Source of the DNA: Flagellimonas flava | GTDB taxonomy: Bacteria > Bacteroidota > Bacteroidia > Flavobacteriales > Flavobacteriaceae | NCBI RefSeq assembly: GCF_900129665.1 | Contig: NZ_FQWL01000002.1 | Coordinates: 682,001 to 746,000 of the forward strand | Direction: 5' to 3' | DNA length: 64,000 bases | Shown: positions 18,314 to 26,814 of the stretch, in pieces | Layout of the letters: every line of letters starts with the position of its first letter | Numbering within the stretch: the stretch's first letter is position 1 | The notes under the pieces: model-generated | The model's input: the letters and a program-made list of their open reading frames with translations, nothing else | The model's database searches: none | Told to the model about the DNA's origin: nothing | Translations under genes and position numbers: made by a program

Positions 18314-18721
18314 CTAAGCCTCTTTTATTTCCTGACAAAGCTCCACCAAAACCCCATTGGTGCCTTTGGGGTGCAAAAACGCCACCAGCTTATTATCAGC
18401 CCCTTTTTTTGGTTTCTCGTTCAAAACTATAAAGCCTTCATCTTTTAATCGGATTATCTCTGATTCTATATCTTCAACCGCAAAGGCAATATGGTGAATC
18501 CCCTCTCCCTTCTTTTCAATGAATTTGGCAATGGGACTTTCGGGTTTGGTAGCTTCCAGTAATTCAATTTTGTTAGGGCCTGATTTGAAAAACGATGTTT
18601 TCACACCTTCAGATTCCACTTCTTCCACCTTGTAGTGTGTTACTCCCAGCAATTTGGCAAATAATGCATTGGAGTCTTCCAAGTTCTTCACCGCAATCCC
18701 GATATGCTCTATCTTATCCAT
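18314..18721 (-). CDS. mce: Methylmalonyl-CoA epimerase
   Basis: Interconverts (2R)- and (2S)-methylmalonyl-CoA in the propionyl-CoA/succinyl-CoA pathway. At 135 residues it is a vicinal-oxygen-chelate protein with two beta-alpha-beta-beta-beta halves. Metal ligands are visible: His in KIEHIGIAV at the N-terminus, His in GIHHIAFAVED in the second half, and Glu in GVLVELCQ near the C-terminus. The length and the LLGVTHYKVEEV opening match bacterial epimerases. No mutase gene is nearby. A -7-like element lies at 18762-18769. Confidence 0.93.
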   Translation of the reverse strand: MDKIEHIGIAVKNLEDSNALFAKLLGVTHYKVEEVESEGVKTSFFKSGPNKIELLEATKPESPIAKFIEKKGEGIHHIAFAVEDIESEIIRLKDEGFIVLNEKPKKGADNKLVAFLHPKGTNGVLVELCQEIKEA

Positions 18722-18761
18722 ATTTTTGATTTCAAAGTTCTTGTTCTCGACATATAATAGT

Positions 18762-18769
18762 CAAAATTA
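18762..18769 (-). promoter_or_regulatory. -7 promoter element of mce
   Basis: TAATTTTG on the minus strand (TAnnTTTG), 41 bp upstream of the mce start. No convincing -33 element. Confidence 0.4.
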
Positions 18770-18826
18770 CACACAGTATTTCTTTCCATTAATGAGGTTC
18801 GTCATTTATTCCGTTATTTTGCACTT

Positions 18827-19219
18827 ATGGAAACACAAAGGCAGAAGAAAATAGCGGGAATCATCCAAAAAGATATTGCGGATATCTTACAGCGGGCCGC
18901 TACGGATGGTGGGTTGAAGGGCACCTTGATTTCAGTTTCCAAGGTTTATGTAACCACAGACCTATCCATCGCGAAAATATATGTAAGCATTTTTCCCAAC
19001 AAAAGTGCGGAGCAATTGCTGCAGGGCATTCAATCGAATCAGGGTCTTATCAAACATGAACTGGCCCAACGCACCAAAAATCAGCTTCGCCGTGTGCCGG
19101 AACTCAATTTTTATATTGACGATTCCTTGGAATACATTGATCAAATAGATAAGTCTTTAAAGGGCGGGGAGAACCCAATCGAAAATAGGGACTTGCTGGA
19201 TAAACGTAAGAAATCCTGA
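18827..19219 (+). CDS. rbfA: Ribosome-binding factor A
   Basis: Cold-shock 30S maturation factor with a KH-like fold, 130 residues. The opening ETQRQKKIAGIIQKDIADIL and the core VSKVYVTTDLSIAKIYVSIFP are characteristic, as is RVPELNFYIDDSLEYIDQID near the end. The FtsX-like permease begins 2 bp after the stop, so the two are cotranscribed and probably translationally coupled, an arrangement I recall from other Bacteroidota. Confidence 0.96.
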   Translation: METQRQKKIAGIIQKDIADILQRAATDGGLKGTLISVSKVYVTTDLSIAKIYVSIFPNKSAEQLLQGIQSNQGLIKHELAQRTKNQLRRVPELNFYIDDSLEYIDQIDKSLKGGENPIENRDLLDKRKKS

Positions 19220-19221
19220 TT

Positions 19222-20430
19222 TTGAGCTTTCCCTTTTATATCGCAAAACGCTACCTACGTTCCAAAAGCAGTCAAAATGCGGTAAACATTATCAACTTTA
19301 TTACTTTTTTGGTCATCGTAATTGGCTCTGCGGCACTTTTTATAGTGCTTTCCGCCTTTGCCGGTCTTAAAACATTCAGCCTCTCCTTTACCAACACCTT
19401 TGATCCGGATCTGAAAGCTTTGCCCGTTACTGGCAAATACTTTTCCGTCACCCCTGAAGAGGAAATTGTATTGGGAAAAATCAGCGGGCTTGCTTCTTAC
19501 TCAAAGGAACTGGAAGAGCGGGCCTACCTCACTTTTAGGGAAAAAGGGGATTTTGCCTTTATCAAGGGAATCGATGAAAACTACAGAAAAGTAACCGGGG
19601 TCGACAGTACCCTTTATTTTGGAAGTTGGGGTGTCACACAATATAATGGCGTAATGGGAATTGGGATTTACAACACCTTGGGAGTACCGTTGGACAACTA
19701 CCAAACGCCAATGATTATCCTTGTGCCCAAACCCGGAAAGGGATCCATTACACAGCAAGGCCTCAATGCCAAACCATATAATGAACTGCCCCTTGTGGTA
19801 AGCGGAGTGTACGCAGTGGAAGAGAATCTGGATAAAAAATATGTCTTTGCCCAACTACCTTTGGTACAGGCCCTCTTAGAAAAAGACAGTACCCAAGTAT
19901 CTGGGGTAAACTTCAAACTAAGTGGGAAGGTTGCTTCAGAAACAGTTCGTGAGGAAATAAAAACCGTATTGGGAGATAAGGTCTTGGTTCTTAACCGACA
20001 AGAACAGAACAGTACCTTGTATAGAATGCTCAACACGGAAAATCTGGCTACTTATCTCATTTTCACCCTAGTTCTCATTATTGCTCTGTTCAATGTGGTT
20101 GGCGCCATAATTATGATGATTTTGGACAAGCAGCAAAACTCAAAGACCTTGTTTAGTTTGGGAGCCACTATCAAAGAACTTCGTACCATTTATTTTACCC
20201 AGGGCCTATTGGTAACCTCGTTGGGCGGACTCATCGGGGTACTTATTGGTTCATTGTTGATTGGGTCACAGTTGCTTTTTGGTTGGCTCAAAATCACACC
20301 TTCTTTGTCTTATCCTGTGGAGTACGATTTTATGAATGTACTGGTGGTGCTGGTTACAATAGTAGTATTAGGCGTAATTTCTTCAAAAATTGCAAGTAGC
20401 AGAATCAACAAGCGGTTGATTACATCTTAG
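19222..20430 (+). CDS. FtsX-like ABC permease (LolC/LolE type)
   Basis: Inner-membrane permease of 402 residues with the LolC/E architecture: helix 1 (about 22-45), a periplasmic domain (about 50-265), then three C-terminal helices in the FtsX domain. The opening FYIAKRYLRSKSSQNAVNII is typical of lipoprotein-release permeases. Starts with TTG 2 bp after rbfA. No ATPase gene is adjacent, so the partner must be elsewhere. Likely role is extraction of lipoproteins for outer-membrane transfer (family inference). The stop overlaps the convergent dusB stop by 4 bp. Confidence 0.88.
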   Translation: MSFPFYIAKRYLRSKSSQNAVNIINFITFLVIVIGSAALFIVLSAFAGLKTFSLSFTNTFDPDLKALPVTGKYFSVTPEEEIVLGKISGLASYSKELEERAYLTFREKGDFAFIKGIDENYRKVTGVDSTLYFGSWGVTQYNGVMGIGIYNTLGVPLDNYQTPMIILVPKPGKGSITQQGLNAKPYNELPLVVSGVYAVEENLDKKYVFAQLPLVQALLEKDSTQVSGVNFKLSGKVASETVREEIKTVLGDKVLVLNRQEQNSTLYRMLNTENLATYLIFTLVLIIALFNVVGAIIMMILDKQQNSKTLFSLGATIKELRTIYFTQGLLVTSLGGLIGVLIGSLLIGSQLLFGWLKITPSLSYPVEYDFMNVLVVLVTIVVLGVISSKIASSRINKRLITS

Positions 20431-21419
20431 GCAAATTGAAAATCTCCAAACTTTTCCAAAACCTCGTCAAAGGCAGCAAAGACATCTGCCGACTCATCGC
20501 TGGTCACCATTTTCATTCGGTATTCCTTAAAGTGGGGTATTCCTTTAAAGTAGTTGGTATAGTGTCTTCGAGTTTCAAAAACACCCAGTTTTTCTCCCTT
20601 CCAGTCAATGGCCATTTGAAGATGGCGTCTAGCGGCACTAACACGCTCCTCCATAGTGGGTGATGCCAAGTGCGTCCCCGTTTTGAAAAAATGTTTTACT
20701 TGGTTGAAAAACCATGGGTTACCAATGCTGGCCCTTCCGATCATGGCTCCGTCCAACCCAAACTCATCCCGCATCTTTACAGCAGCCTCAGGAGTATCCA
20801 CGTCCCCATTCCCAAAAACAGGAATATGCATTCTCGGATTGTTTTTTACCTGGGCAATCGGTTCCCAATTGGCAAAACCTTTATACATCTGCACACGTGT
20901 TCGGCCATGGATAGCAATAGCTTGTATCCCCACATCTTGAAGGCGTTCTGCAACCTCAACAATCTTAATGGAATCCGAATCCCATCCCAAGCGGGTCTTT
21001 ACGGTTACGGGCAGGTGGGTTCGTTTTACAATTTCTTCGGTCAGCTTCACCATCAAAGGGATATCACGAAGAATCCCTGCCCCTGCATTTTTACTGACTA
21101 CCTTTTTAACCGGGCAGCCGAAGTTAATGTCTATAATATCCGGGTTGGATTTTTCAACAATATCCACTGCTTGCAACATGGAATCCAGTTCCGCGCCAAA
21201 AATTTGAATCCCCACCGGTCGTTCCTTTTCATAAATATCCAGTTTGATGACACTTTTGGCCGCATCCCGAATCAAGCCTTCGGAGGAAATAAACTCCGTG
21301 TAGACCACATCCGCTCCCTGTTCCTTGCAAAGTGCACGGAAGGGCGGGTCACTAACATCTTCCATGGGCGCAAGAAGCAGCGGGAATTCTGGGAGTTCTA
21401 TGTTTCCTATTTTGGGCAA
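20427..21419 (-). CDS. dusB: tRNA-dihydrouridine synthase
   Basis: FMN enzyme that reduces uridines in the tRNA D-loop; 330 residues. The TIM-barrel opening PLLLAPMEDVSDPPF, the catalytic-cysteine segment INFGCPVKKVVSKNAGAG, KTRLGWD, the His-containing AIHGRTR and the FMN-phosphate loop GNGDVDTP/MIGRASIGNPW are visible, matching DusB. The start is TTG (21419); the first ATG lies inside the conserved APMED segment. A TATTTTTG element at 21440-21447, about 21 bp upstream, fits that start. Confidence 0.95.
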   Translation of the reverse strand: MPKIGNIELPEFPLLLAPMEDVSDPPFRALCKEQGADVVYTEFISSEGLIRDAAKSVIKLDIYEKERPVGIQIFGAELDSMLQAVDIVEKSNPDIIDINFGCPVKKVVSKNAGAGILRDIPLMVKLTEEIVKRTHLPVTVKTRLGWDSDSIKIVEVAERLQDVGIQAIAIHGRTRVQMYKGFANWEPIAQVKNNPRMHIPVFGNGDVDTPEAAVKMRDEFGLDGAMIGRASIGNPWFFNQVKHFFKTGTHLASPTMEERVSAARRHLQMAIDWKGEKLGVFETRRHYTNYFKGIPHFKEYRMKMVTSDESADVFAAFDEVLEKFGDFQFA

Positions 21420-21439
21420 ATGTTTGTTTTTTTGGATTG

Positions 21440-21447
21440 CAAAAATA
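21440..21447 (-). promoter_or_regulatory. -7 promoter element of dusB
   Basis: TATTTTTG on the minus strand (TAnnTTTG), between the receptor stop at 21471 and the dusB TTG start at 21419. Confidence 0.45.
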
Positions 21448-21470
21448 CAAAATACCCGAAATTCAGCGAT

Positions 21471-23888
21471 TTAGTCCTCCTCTAGTCGGTCCCGCTCCTT
21501 TTTTTCAATGTCCCTTTGGTTATCCTGTAACCTAAAGTTTCCAAAGTTATAGGTAAAGCCAACCCTAATAAATTGGGTCTCGGGACGGAATTTATAAAAG
21601 TTGTCCTGGTTAAGGTATCTAGATGTGTAGGTTGGATTATATCGCTCCAAAAGGTCTTCTGCCGCAATGGAAACAATGGCCCTGTTGTTAAAAAACGATT
21701 TGCGCAATCCAATGGTAAGGTTTAACTGTTCATCTGAGATAAAGGAACCAAATAGAAAGTTGGAAAAATAGGTCATGGTAAGCTCCCCGGTAAGTGTCTT
21801 GTCCTTGGAAAGCGTAAGGTAATTGGCCAAATAACCATAAAAACCATCAACCTCGGCCGTGTATTCCTGATTGCCGCTCTCAACCGCCAAAAACGTTTCC
21901 TCCTCATGAAACAAAGAAGTGTACGCATATAAAAACCAAAAAGGAAATATTCCTTTACTCACCGTAAAGTCGATTCCATAAGATTTACTCCCTTGTACGT
22001 TTTGCTGTAGATCCACCAATGTTTGGTTTTCGTTGTCCTGAAAAACCAGACCAGCTATATTTTTTCCATTGTCTCTATAATAAACATCAAAAAAGAATTC
22101 GCTGTTTAGGGTGTAGTTCAAATTAAAGTTATTGCTGAAACTTGGCCTCAACCTAGGGTTTCCCTCAACAAAATCGCTTTCATTGAAAAAATATCGGAAT
22201 GGATTTAAATCGTCATACTTGGGCCTATCCACATTCCTTCCATAATCAAATGAAAATGAATGGTTATCCGAAGGAGAGTAGAGCAAGTAAATGGATGGGA
22301 ACGCCTCAAAAAAATCTTGGGTTATGGTTTCATTAAGGGTCAGTGATGTTCCTGCAGCATCTGTCAATTCGCCCCGCACCCCCAATTTCATAGACCACTT
22401 ATCCCAGTTCTTGACCATACTTACATAGGCCGCATACACGTTTTCGTCATAATTATAGTTATCCGATAAGGACGCATCTATAGTGTCGTCCGTGCCAGTG
22501 AAATTGAAGAAGTCCAAACTGCTTTCTGAGCGAATGGAAGAGGCTTTAAGTCCGGACTCCAACGAAGCATTCCCCAAGGGTGTTGAGTAGTCTACCTGGC
22601 CTGTATAGATTTGAATATCCTGCCCAGAATCAGTGTCGAATCCAAAATTGCGTAAAAATGCCCCTCCATTATCAAAATAATTGGAAGTTAAGTTCTGGGT
22701 TTCCTGTGAATCATAATAGGTGTAATGGCCATTGAATGAAAGCTTGGCGCCAGGCTTTTTTAATCGGTGTACATAGCTTAGGTCGAAAGCAAGATTGAGA
22801 TTGTCCGATTGCCCAGTACTTTGCGTGACAAATGTGGAGTCCAACTGATTTAAACCATTTCTAATCTGGGCACCTAGATTGATTTCTTTGTCCCTATTTG
22901 GATTGACCAGCAGGTTTGAACTAAAATTTAAACTATTGCGATCATCAAAATCATAATCCAATATAAAACTCGCATTATGGGCTTGGGACCGATAAACTTG
23001 ATCATAGTTGGAGGTCCATCTTGAAAAGATGGAATTGGTGTCATCAACAAAGTTAACACCCTTGTTGGTCTTTTTAATTTCTTTCTGTGGGCTTATCCTA
23101 TAATTGGCAAATAGGTTTAGCTTTTCCGTTTTGTAGTAATGACTCATTCCCAAACCAAACTTGGGAAAAACGGCCTGCGTGTAGCTTCCATTAATACTTC
23201 CCTTGTATCCCGGAACAATGTTTTTGCTGGTTACAATGTTTAGGATGGGCCCACCATCCGCTTCATAGCGGGCTGGCGGATTGGATATTACCTCTACCGA
23301 CTTGATATTGTTTCCTGAAAACCCTTCCAGAAGGTCCTTGATCTCCTGTCCAGATAGTTGTACTTTCCGGTCGTTTAAATATACCGTAGCGGTCTGCCCC
23401 CTAATTTGTAAGTCCTCCTGATTTACGATCACGCCAGGGGTGTTCCGAAGGATGTCCCAAGAACTTCCTTGGGAAACCACAGTGTTTTCCACCGAAAAGA
23501 CCAGTCTGTCTGTTAATCTCTGGAGCGTTGGCCTTCTGGCAGTTACGACCACCTCATCAAGGTTATTGGCTTCAAGTGGAATAATTAGTGCCCCCAAGGA
23601 AACACTCTTGGCAATATCCAATGCTCTTGGCTCAGAACCTCTTCCCACGTAGCTCGCTTGCAGCAAATATAGATTGGGCACTACCCCTGTAAGTTCAAAA
23701 AACGCATTTTCATCCGCCGATGTTCCCATCACAAAAGTGGAGTCCGATGCCTGCAATAGTAAAATGTTTGCGTATGGGATGCTATTGTTCTCCTGATCTA
23801 CAACCTTTCCTGTAATTTGAAACGTTTGCCCAGAAGTACTTTTAGAGGTCAAAAAAACCAATAAAAAAATGTAGGCAAGGTGTTTCAT
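21471..23888 (-). CDS. Outer-membrane beta-barrel receptor (carboxypeptidase-like + barrel domain)
   Basis: Outer-membrane protein of 805 residues, TonB-receptor-like. Signal peptide 1-20 (HLAYIFLLVFLTSKSTSG); a carboxypeptidase-regulatory-like Ig domain about 22-105 (ITGKVVDQENNSIPYANILL); a plug-like domain about 110-220 (LDEVVVTARRPTLQRLTDR, ILRNTPGVIVNQEDLQIRG); then a barrel rich in alternating aromatic/polar strands to the C-terminus. It resembles the 'outer membrane beta-barrel family' rather than classical SusC, and no SusD partner is adjacent. It ends in a charged tail (EKKERDRLEED) instead of the usual terminal aromatic residue. Substrate unknown. A good promoter lies upstream. Confidence 0.87.
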   Translation of the reverse strand: MKHLAYIFLLVFLTSKSTSGQTFQITGKVVDQENNSIPYANILLLQASDSTFVMGTSADENAFFELTGVVPNLYLLQASYVGRGSEPRALDIAKSVSLGALIIPLEANNLDEVVVTARRPTLQRLTDRLVFSVENTVVSQGSSWDILRNTPGVIVNQEDLQIRGQTATVYLNDRKVQLSGQEIKDLLEGFSGNNIKSVEVISNPPARYEADGGPILNIVTSKNIVPGYKGSINGSYTQAVFPKFGLGMSHYYKTEKLNLFANYRISPQKEIKKTNKGVNFVDDTNSIFSRWTSNYDQVYRSQAHNASFILDYDFDDRNSLNFSSNLLVNPNRDKEINLGAQIRNGLNQLDSTFVTQSTGQSDNLNLAFDLSYVHRLKKPGAKLSFNGHYTYYDSQETQNLTSNYFDNGGAFLRNFGFDTDSGQDIQIYTGQVDYSTPLGNASLESGLKASSIRSESSLDFFNFTGTDDTIDASLSDNYNYDENVYAAYVSMVKNWDKWSMKLGVRGELTDAAGTSLTLNETITQDFFEAFPSIYLLYSPSDNHSFSFDYGRNVDRPKYDDLNPFRYFFNESDFVEGNPRLRPSFSNNFNLNYTLNSEFFFDVYYRDNGKNIAGLVFQDNENQTLVDLQQNVQGSKSYGIDFTVSKGIFPFWFLYAYTSLFHEEETFLAVESGNQEYTAEVDGFYGYLANYLTLSKDKTLTGELTMTYFSNFLFGSFISDEQLNLTIGLRKSFFNNRAIVSIAAEDLLERYNPTYTSRYLNQDNFYKFRPETQFIRVGFTYNFGNFRLQDNQRDIEKKERDRLEED

Positions 23889-23908
23889 TTAGTCTTGGGG
23901 TTGAATAT

Positions 23909-23937
23909 CAAATCTAAGAAAATATTTTAGAGGTCAA
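23909..23937 (-). promoter_or_regulatory. Promoter of the outer-membrane receptor gene
   Basis: Minus strand TTG (23937-23935), 18-bp spacer, TAGATTTG (23916-23909), matching the Bacteroidota TTG-N17-23-TAnnTTTG consensus, 20 bp before the start codon. Confidence 0.6.
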
Positions 23938-23993
23938 TGGCCAGTACGTTCCGCATATTTACAAAAAACCGCATGCTAGGCGCCTAAAAGACC

Positions 23994-24001
23994 TATATTT
24001 G
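23994..24001 (+). promoter_or_regulatory. -7 promoter element of lepA
   Basis: TATATTTG (TAnnTTTG), 41 bp upstream of the lepA ATG; no clear -33 TTG. Confidence 0.4.
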
Positions 24002-24042
24002 CAGTTGCCTAAAGCCCCAATATTTTACGGGCATCAGTTGAT

Positions 24043-25839
24043 ATGGAGAAGATTAGAAATTTTTGCATCATTGCGCATATAGACCACGGAAAGAGCACCT
24101 TGGCAGATAGGCTCTTGGATTTTACCGGTTCCGTTACCGATCGGGAAAAGCAAGACCAGTTGTTGGACAATATGGATTTGGAGCGCGAACGTGGAATTAC
24201 CATAAAGAGTCATGCCATTCAAATGGAGTATGAGCACCAGGGCGAAACCTATGTCCTTAACCTTATTGACACACCTGGGCATGTGGATTTTTCCTATGAA
24301 GTGTCACGTTCCATAGCTGCCTGTGAAGGTGCGCTTTTGGTGGTTGATGCCGCTCAGAGCATCCAAGCGCAGACCATTTCCAATCTGTACCTTGCTTTGG
24401 AAAACGATTTGGAAATCATTCCTGTATTAAATAAGGTTGATCTTCCAAGTGCCAATCCGGAGGAGGTTACGGACGACATTGTAGATTTGTTGGGCTGTTC
24501 CCCAGAAGAGGTGATTCCGGCAAGTGCCAAAACGGGGATTGGGATCGAAGATATCCTCACCGCTATTATTGAAAGGGTTCCGGCTCCTGAAGGCAATCCC
24601 AAAGAACCATTACAAGCCTTGGTTTTTGATTCTGTATACAACCCGTTTAGAGGTGTTGAAACGTATTTCAGGGTAATTAATGGTGAAATTAAAAAAGGCC
24701 AAAAAATTAAGTTTGTCGCAACCAATAAAGACTATTTTGCAGATGAAATAGGCACCTTAAAATTAAACCAAGTTCCCAAGCCCCTTATTTCCTCAGGAGA
24801 TGTGGGTTACCTCATCACCGGTATCAAGGATGCCCGAGAGGTAAAGGTCGGGGATACCATAACAGATGCTGCCCATCCCACCCAAAATGCGATTGAAGGC
24901 TTTGAGGACGTGAAGCCCATGGTCTTTGCGGGAATTTATCCCGTGGACACCGAAGACTTTGAAGAGCTTCGTTCGTCCATGGAAAAACTGCAATTAAATG
25001 ACGCTTCCTTGGTCTTTACTCCCGAAAGTAGTGCGGCCCTTGGTTTTGGATTCCGCTGCGGTTTTCTTGGGATGCTGCATATGGAGATTATCCAAGAGCG
25101 ATTGGAGCGTGAGTTTAATATGACCGTCATTACCACGGTGCCCAACGTAAGTTATCATGCCTTTACCACCAAAGACCAGGAAAATGTGGTTATTGTGAAC
25201 AATCCTTCCGATCTTCCCGATCCATCAACCTTGGACCGGGTGGAAGAACCCTATATCAAAGCCACTATTATTACCAAGGCCGATTTTGTGGGCAATGTAA
25301 TGTCCTTGTGCATCGAAAAACGGGGTCAGATCACAAACCAAACCTATCTCACCACGGAACGGGTAGAGCTCACTTTTGATATGCCCCTGGCCGAAATTGT
25401 ATTTGATTTTTACGATCGATTAAAAACAGTTTCCAAGGGTTACGCTTCCTTTGATTACACTCCCATTGGAATGCGTTCCTCCAAACTGGTCCGAGTGGAC
25501 ATACTTCTGAATGCACAACCTGTGGATGCCCTATCAGCTTTGGTTCATTTTGACAATGCCCATACCATAGGGAAAAAGATGTGTGAAAAGCTAAAGGAGC
25601 TTATCCCTAGGCAGCAGTTCGATATTCCGATTCAGGCGGCCATAGGCTCTAAAATTATCTCTAGAGAAACCATTAAAGCTTTACGTAAGGACGTTACCGC
25701 CAAATGTTACGGTGGGGATATTTCACGTAAAAGAAAACTGCTTGAAAAGCAGAAAAAAGGGAAAAAGCGCATGCGCCAAGTTGGAAATGTGGAGATTCCT
25801 CAGCAAGCATTTATGGCCGTGCTGAAACTAAATGACTAA
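24043..25839 (+). CDS. lepA: Elongation factor 4 (LepA)
   Basis: Translational GTPase, 598 residues, normal length. G1 AHIDHGKST, switch region [10 protein letters not shown]3 DTPGHVDF, G4 NKVDLP and G5 SAKTG are intact. The LepA-specific C-terminal domain is present, including [20 protein letters not shown] and the ending [13 protein letters not shown]. It lies alone between divergent/convergent neighbours and is followed by a strong terminator. Confidence 0.98.
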   Translation: MEKIRNFCIIAHIDHGKSTLADRLLDFTGSVTDREKQDQLLDNMDLERERGITIKSHAIQMEYEHQGETYVLNLIDTPGHVDFSYEVSRSIAACEGALLVVDAAQSIQAQTISNLYLALENDLEIIPVLNKVDLPSANPEEVTDDIVDLLGCSPEEVIPASAKTGIGIEDILTAIIERVPAPEGNPKEPLQALVFDSVYNPFRGVETYFRVINGEIKKGQKIKFVATNKDYFADEIGTLKLNQVPKPLISSGDVGYLITGIKDAREVKVGDTITDAAHPTQNAIEGFEDVKPMVFAGIYPVDTEDFEELRSSMEKLQLNDASLVFTPESSAALGFGFRCGFLGMLHMEIIQERLEREFNMTVITTVPNVSYHAFTTKDQENVVIVNNPSDLPDPSTLDRVEEPYIKATIITKADFVGNVMSLCIEKRGQITNQTYLTTERVELTFDMPLAEIVFDFYDRLKTVSKGYASFDYTPIGMRSSKLVRVDILLNAQPVDALSALVHFDNAHTIGKKMCEKLKELIPRQQFDIPIQAAIGSKIISRETIKALRKDVTAKCYGGDISRKRKLLEKQKKGKKRMRQVGNVEIPQQAFMAVLKLND

Positions 25840-25854
25840 CACCTAGGACAAAAC

Positions 25855-25884
25855 AAAAAAACCGGATATTCAATCCGGTTTTTT
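25855..25884. terminator. Bidirectional terminator after lepA
   Basis: Stem ACCGGAT (25861-25867) / ATCCGGT (25873-25879), loop ATTCA, extended by flanking A and T runs on both sides. It serves lepA and the convergent small lipoprotein gene. Confidence 0.88.
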
Positions 25885-25899
25885 AGCCATTTCGTAATA

Positions 25900-26160
25900 T
25901 TAATTGCAATCGGCAATAACATCTAACTGGTTGATGAATGTATCAAAGGAAACACCATCCAAATCAACGGTTTCCTCTTGTCCATCAGTAGTTGCGGTAA
26001 GTGTTCCGTCCCCATTGTCGCAATATTCGGTTGAAGTGTTCACTCCCAACAATTCTATGGAGCAGACCCTGCAGGATCCACCTCCGTTGTCATCATCTTT
26101 TGAACATCCAGTAAATAATACAGTTGCAATTAGTGCCGTAAATAAGACCCCTTTTTTCAT
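25900..26160 (-). CDS. Small cysteine-rich lipoprotein (paralogue A)
   Basis: I do not recognise a named family. An 86-residue protein with a clear lipoprotein signal: basic MKKG, hydrophobic stretch, lipobox LFTGCS with Cys19. After an acidic/glycine linker (KDDDNGGG) comes a compact acidic domain with CRVC, then C[D]NGDGTLT, then a terminal Cys two residues before the end. The cysteine spacing (CxxC, about 13 residues, C-N-x-D-x-T, about 37 residues, C) recurs in the next gene, so the two are paralogues. Likely anchored to a membrane facing the periplasm or cell surface. It shares the lepA terminator. Confidence 0.75.
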   Translation of the reverse strand: MKKGVLFTALIATVLFTGCSKDDDNGGGSCRVCSIELLGVNTSTEYCDNGDGTLTATTDGQEETVDLDGVSFDTFINQLDVIADCN

Positions 26161-26352
26161 AATGCTTTGATAAGGTTAAAGTTTTGATTCTAGGATAGAA
26201 CGCATGAATCGCAACTTCATTCCAGACAAAGTCCTCAATGTTGCGAAAGCCTTAAATATTGTGGCAAGAGCAACTTCCATGGCACAATTGGAATGCTTAT
26301 TCGAAAGAAGGCTCAGGTTTTGGGGAATCCTTATATTGGAGAACCATTCGGC

Positions 26353-26655
26353 TTAACTTCCAAAATCGGGAATGCCCTTGCACCCCTCGGCCACAAAATC
26401 CCTGGCCGTTTTGTCCTCCATCTCTCCTGCCTGGATTGTCTTTACCTCAATCCCTTTATAAAACAAGGTATACGTGTCATCCATATTGTTGCATAGCTCC
26501 AGGTCAAACCCGGCCTGATCCTTGCAAGCATAACATATCTCAGAAGTACTGACTTCAGGGTTAGCCAATCTGTCCTTTGCCAATCGCTCGGCATCAATAG
26601 AGCATGAACCAGCCACAAAAATGGCCAATACTCCATTTAATAGTACTCTTTTCAT
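26353..26655 (-). CDS. Small cysteine-rich lipoprotein (paralogue B)
   Basis: A 100-residue secreted protein with signal sequence MKRVLLNGVLAIFVAGSC; the lipobox is suboptimal (AGSC) but plausible. The mature part repeats the pattern of the preceding gene: CYAC, then LCNNMDDTYT (matching YCDNGDGTLT in paralogue A), a beta-rich stretch, and a final Cys in VAEGCKG. Between lipobox and CxxC is a short charged segment (DAERLAKDRLANPE). Same strand as paralogue A, separated by about 190 bp with no gene, so they may be expressed independently. A perfect 7-1-7 inverted repeat lies 32 bp upstream. Function unknown. Confidence 0.7.
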   Translation of the reverse strand: MKRVLLNGVLAIFVAGSCSIDAERLAKDRLANPEVSTSEICYACKDQAGFDLELCNNMDDTYTLFYKGIEVKTIQAGEMEDKTARDFVAEGCKGIPDFGS

Positions 26656-26686
26656 AATAAAAGATTTAGGTGAATCGTACTGTTTT

Positions 26687-26701
26687 TAGGTTGGCAACCT
26701 A
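26687..26701. promoter_or_regulatory. Palindrome upstream of lipoprotein paralogue B (candidate operator)
   Basis: TAGGTTG (26687-26693), one base, CAACCTA (26695-26701): a perfect 7-1-7 dyad, 32 bp before the start codon. It has no T tail and is too short-looped for a terminator hairpin, so a protein-binding site is more likely. Confidence 0.35.
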
Positions 26702-26814
26702 GTATGGTCTAGCATTAAACCTATGGCAGAATTGATGGATGGCCGTTTTCAATTGACGGATAACCATTTATAACCAAATTTGTGCTTTTTAAAGGGAAGT
26801 ATTTGTTGGACTGT

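Noticed and set aside
20670..21485. 271-codon plus-strand frame opposite dusB
   Set aside because: Shadow of dusB, whose FMN and catalytic motifs are intact on the other strand.
26259..26552. Plus-strand reading frame opposite the small lipoprotein paralogue B
   Set aside because: The product has no signal or known motif and is Pro/Cys/Trp-rich as expected for an antisense shadow, while the minus-strand frame has a lipoprotein signal and a paralogue.
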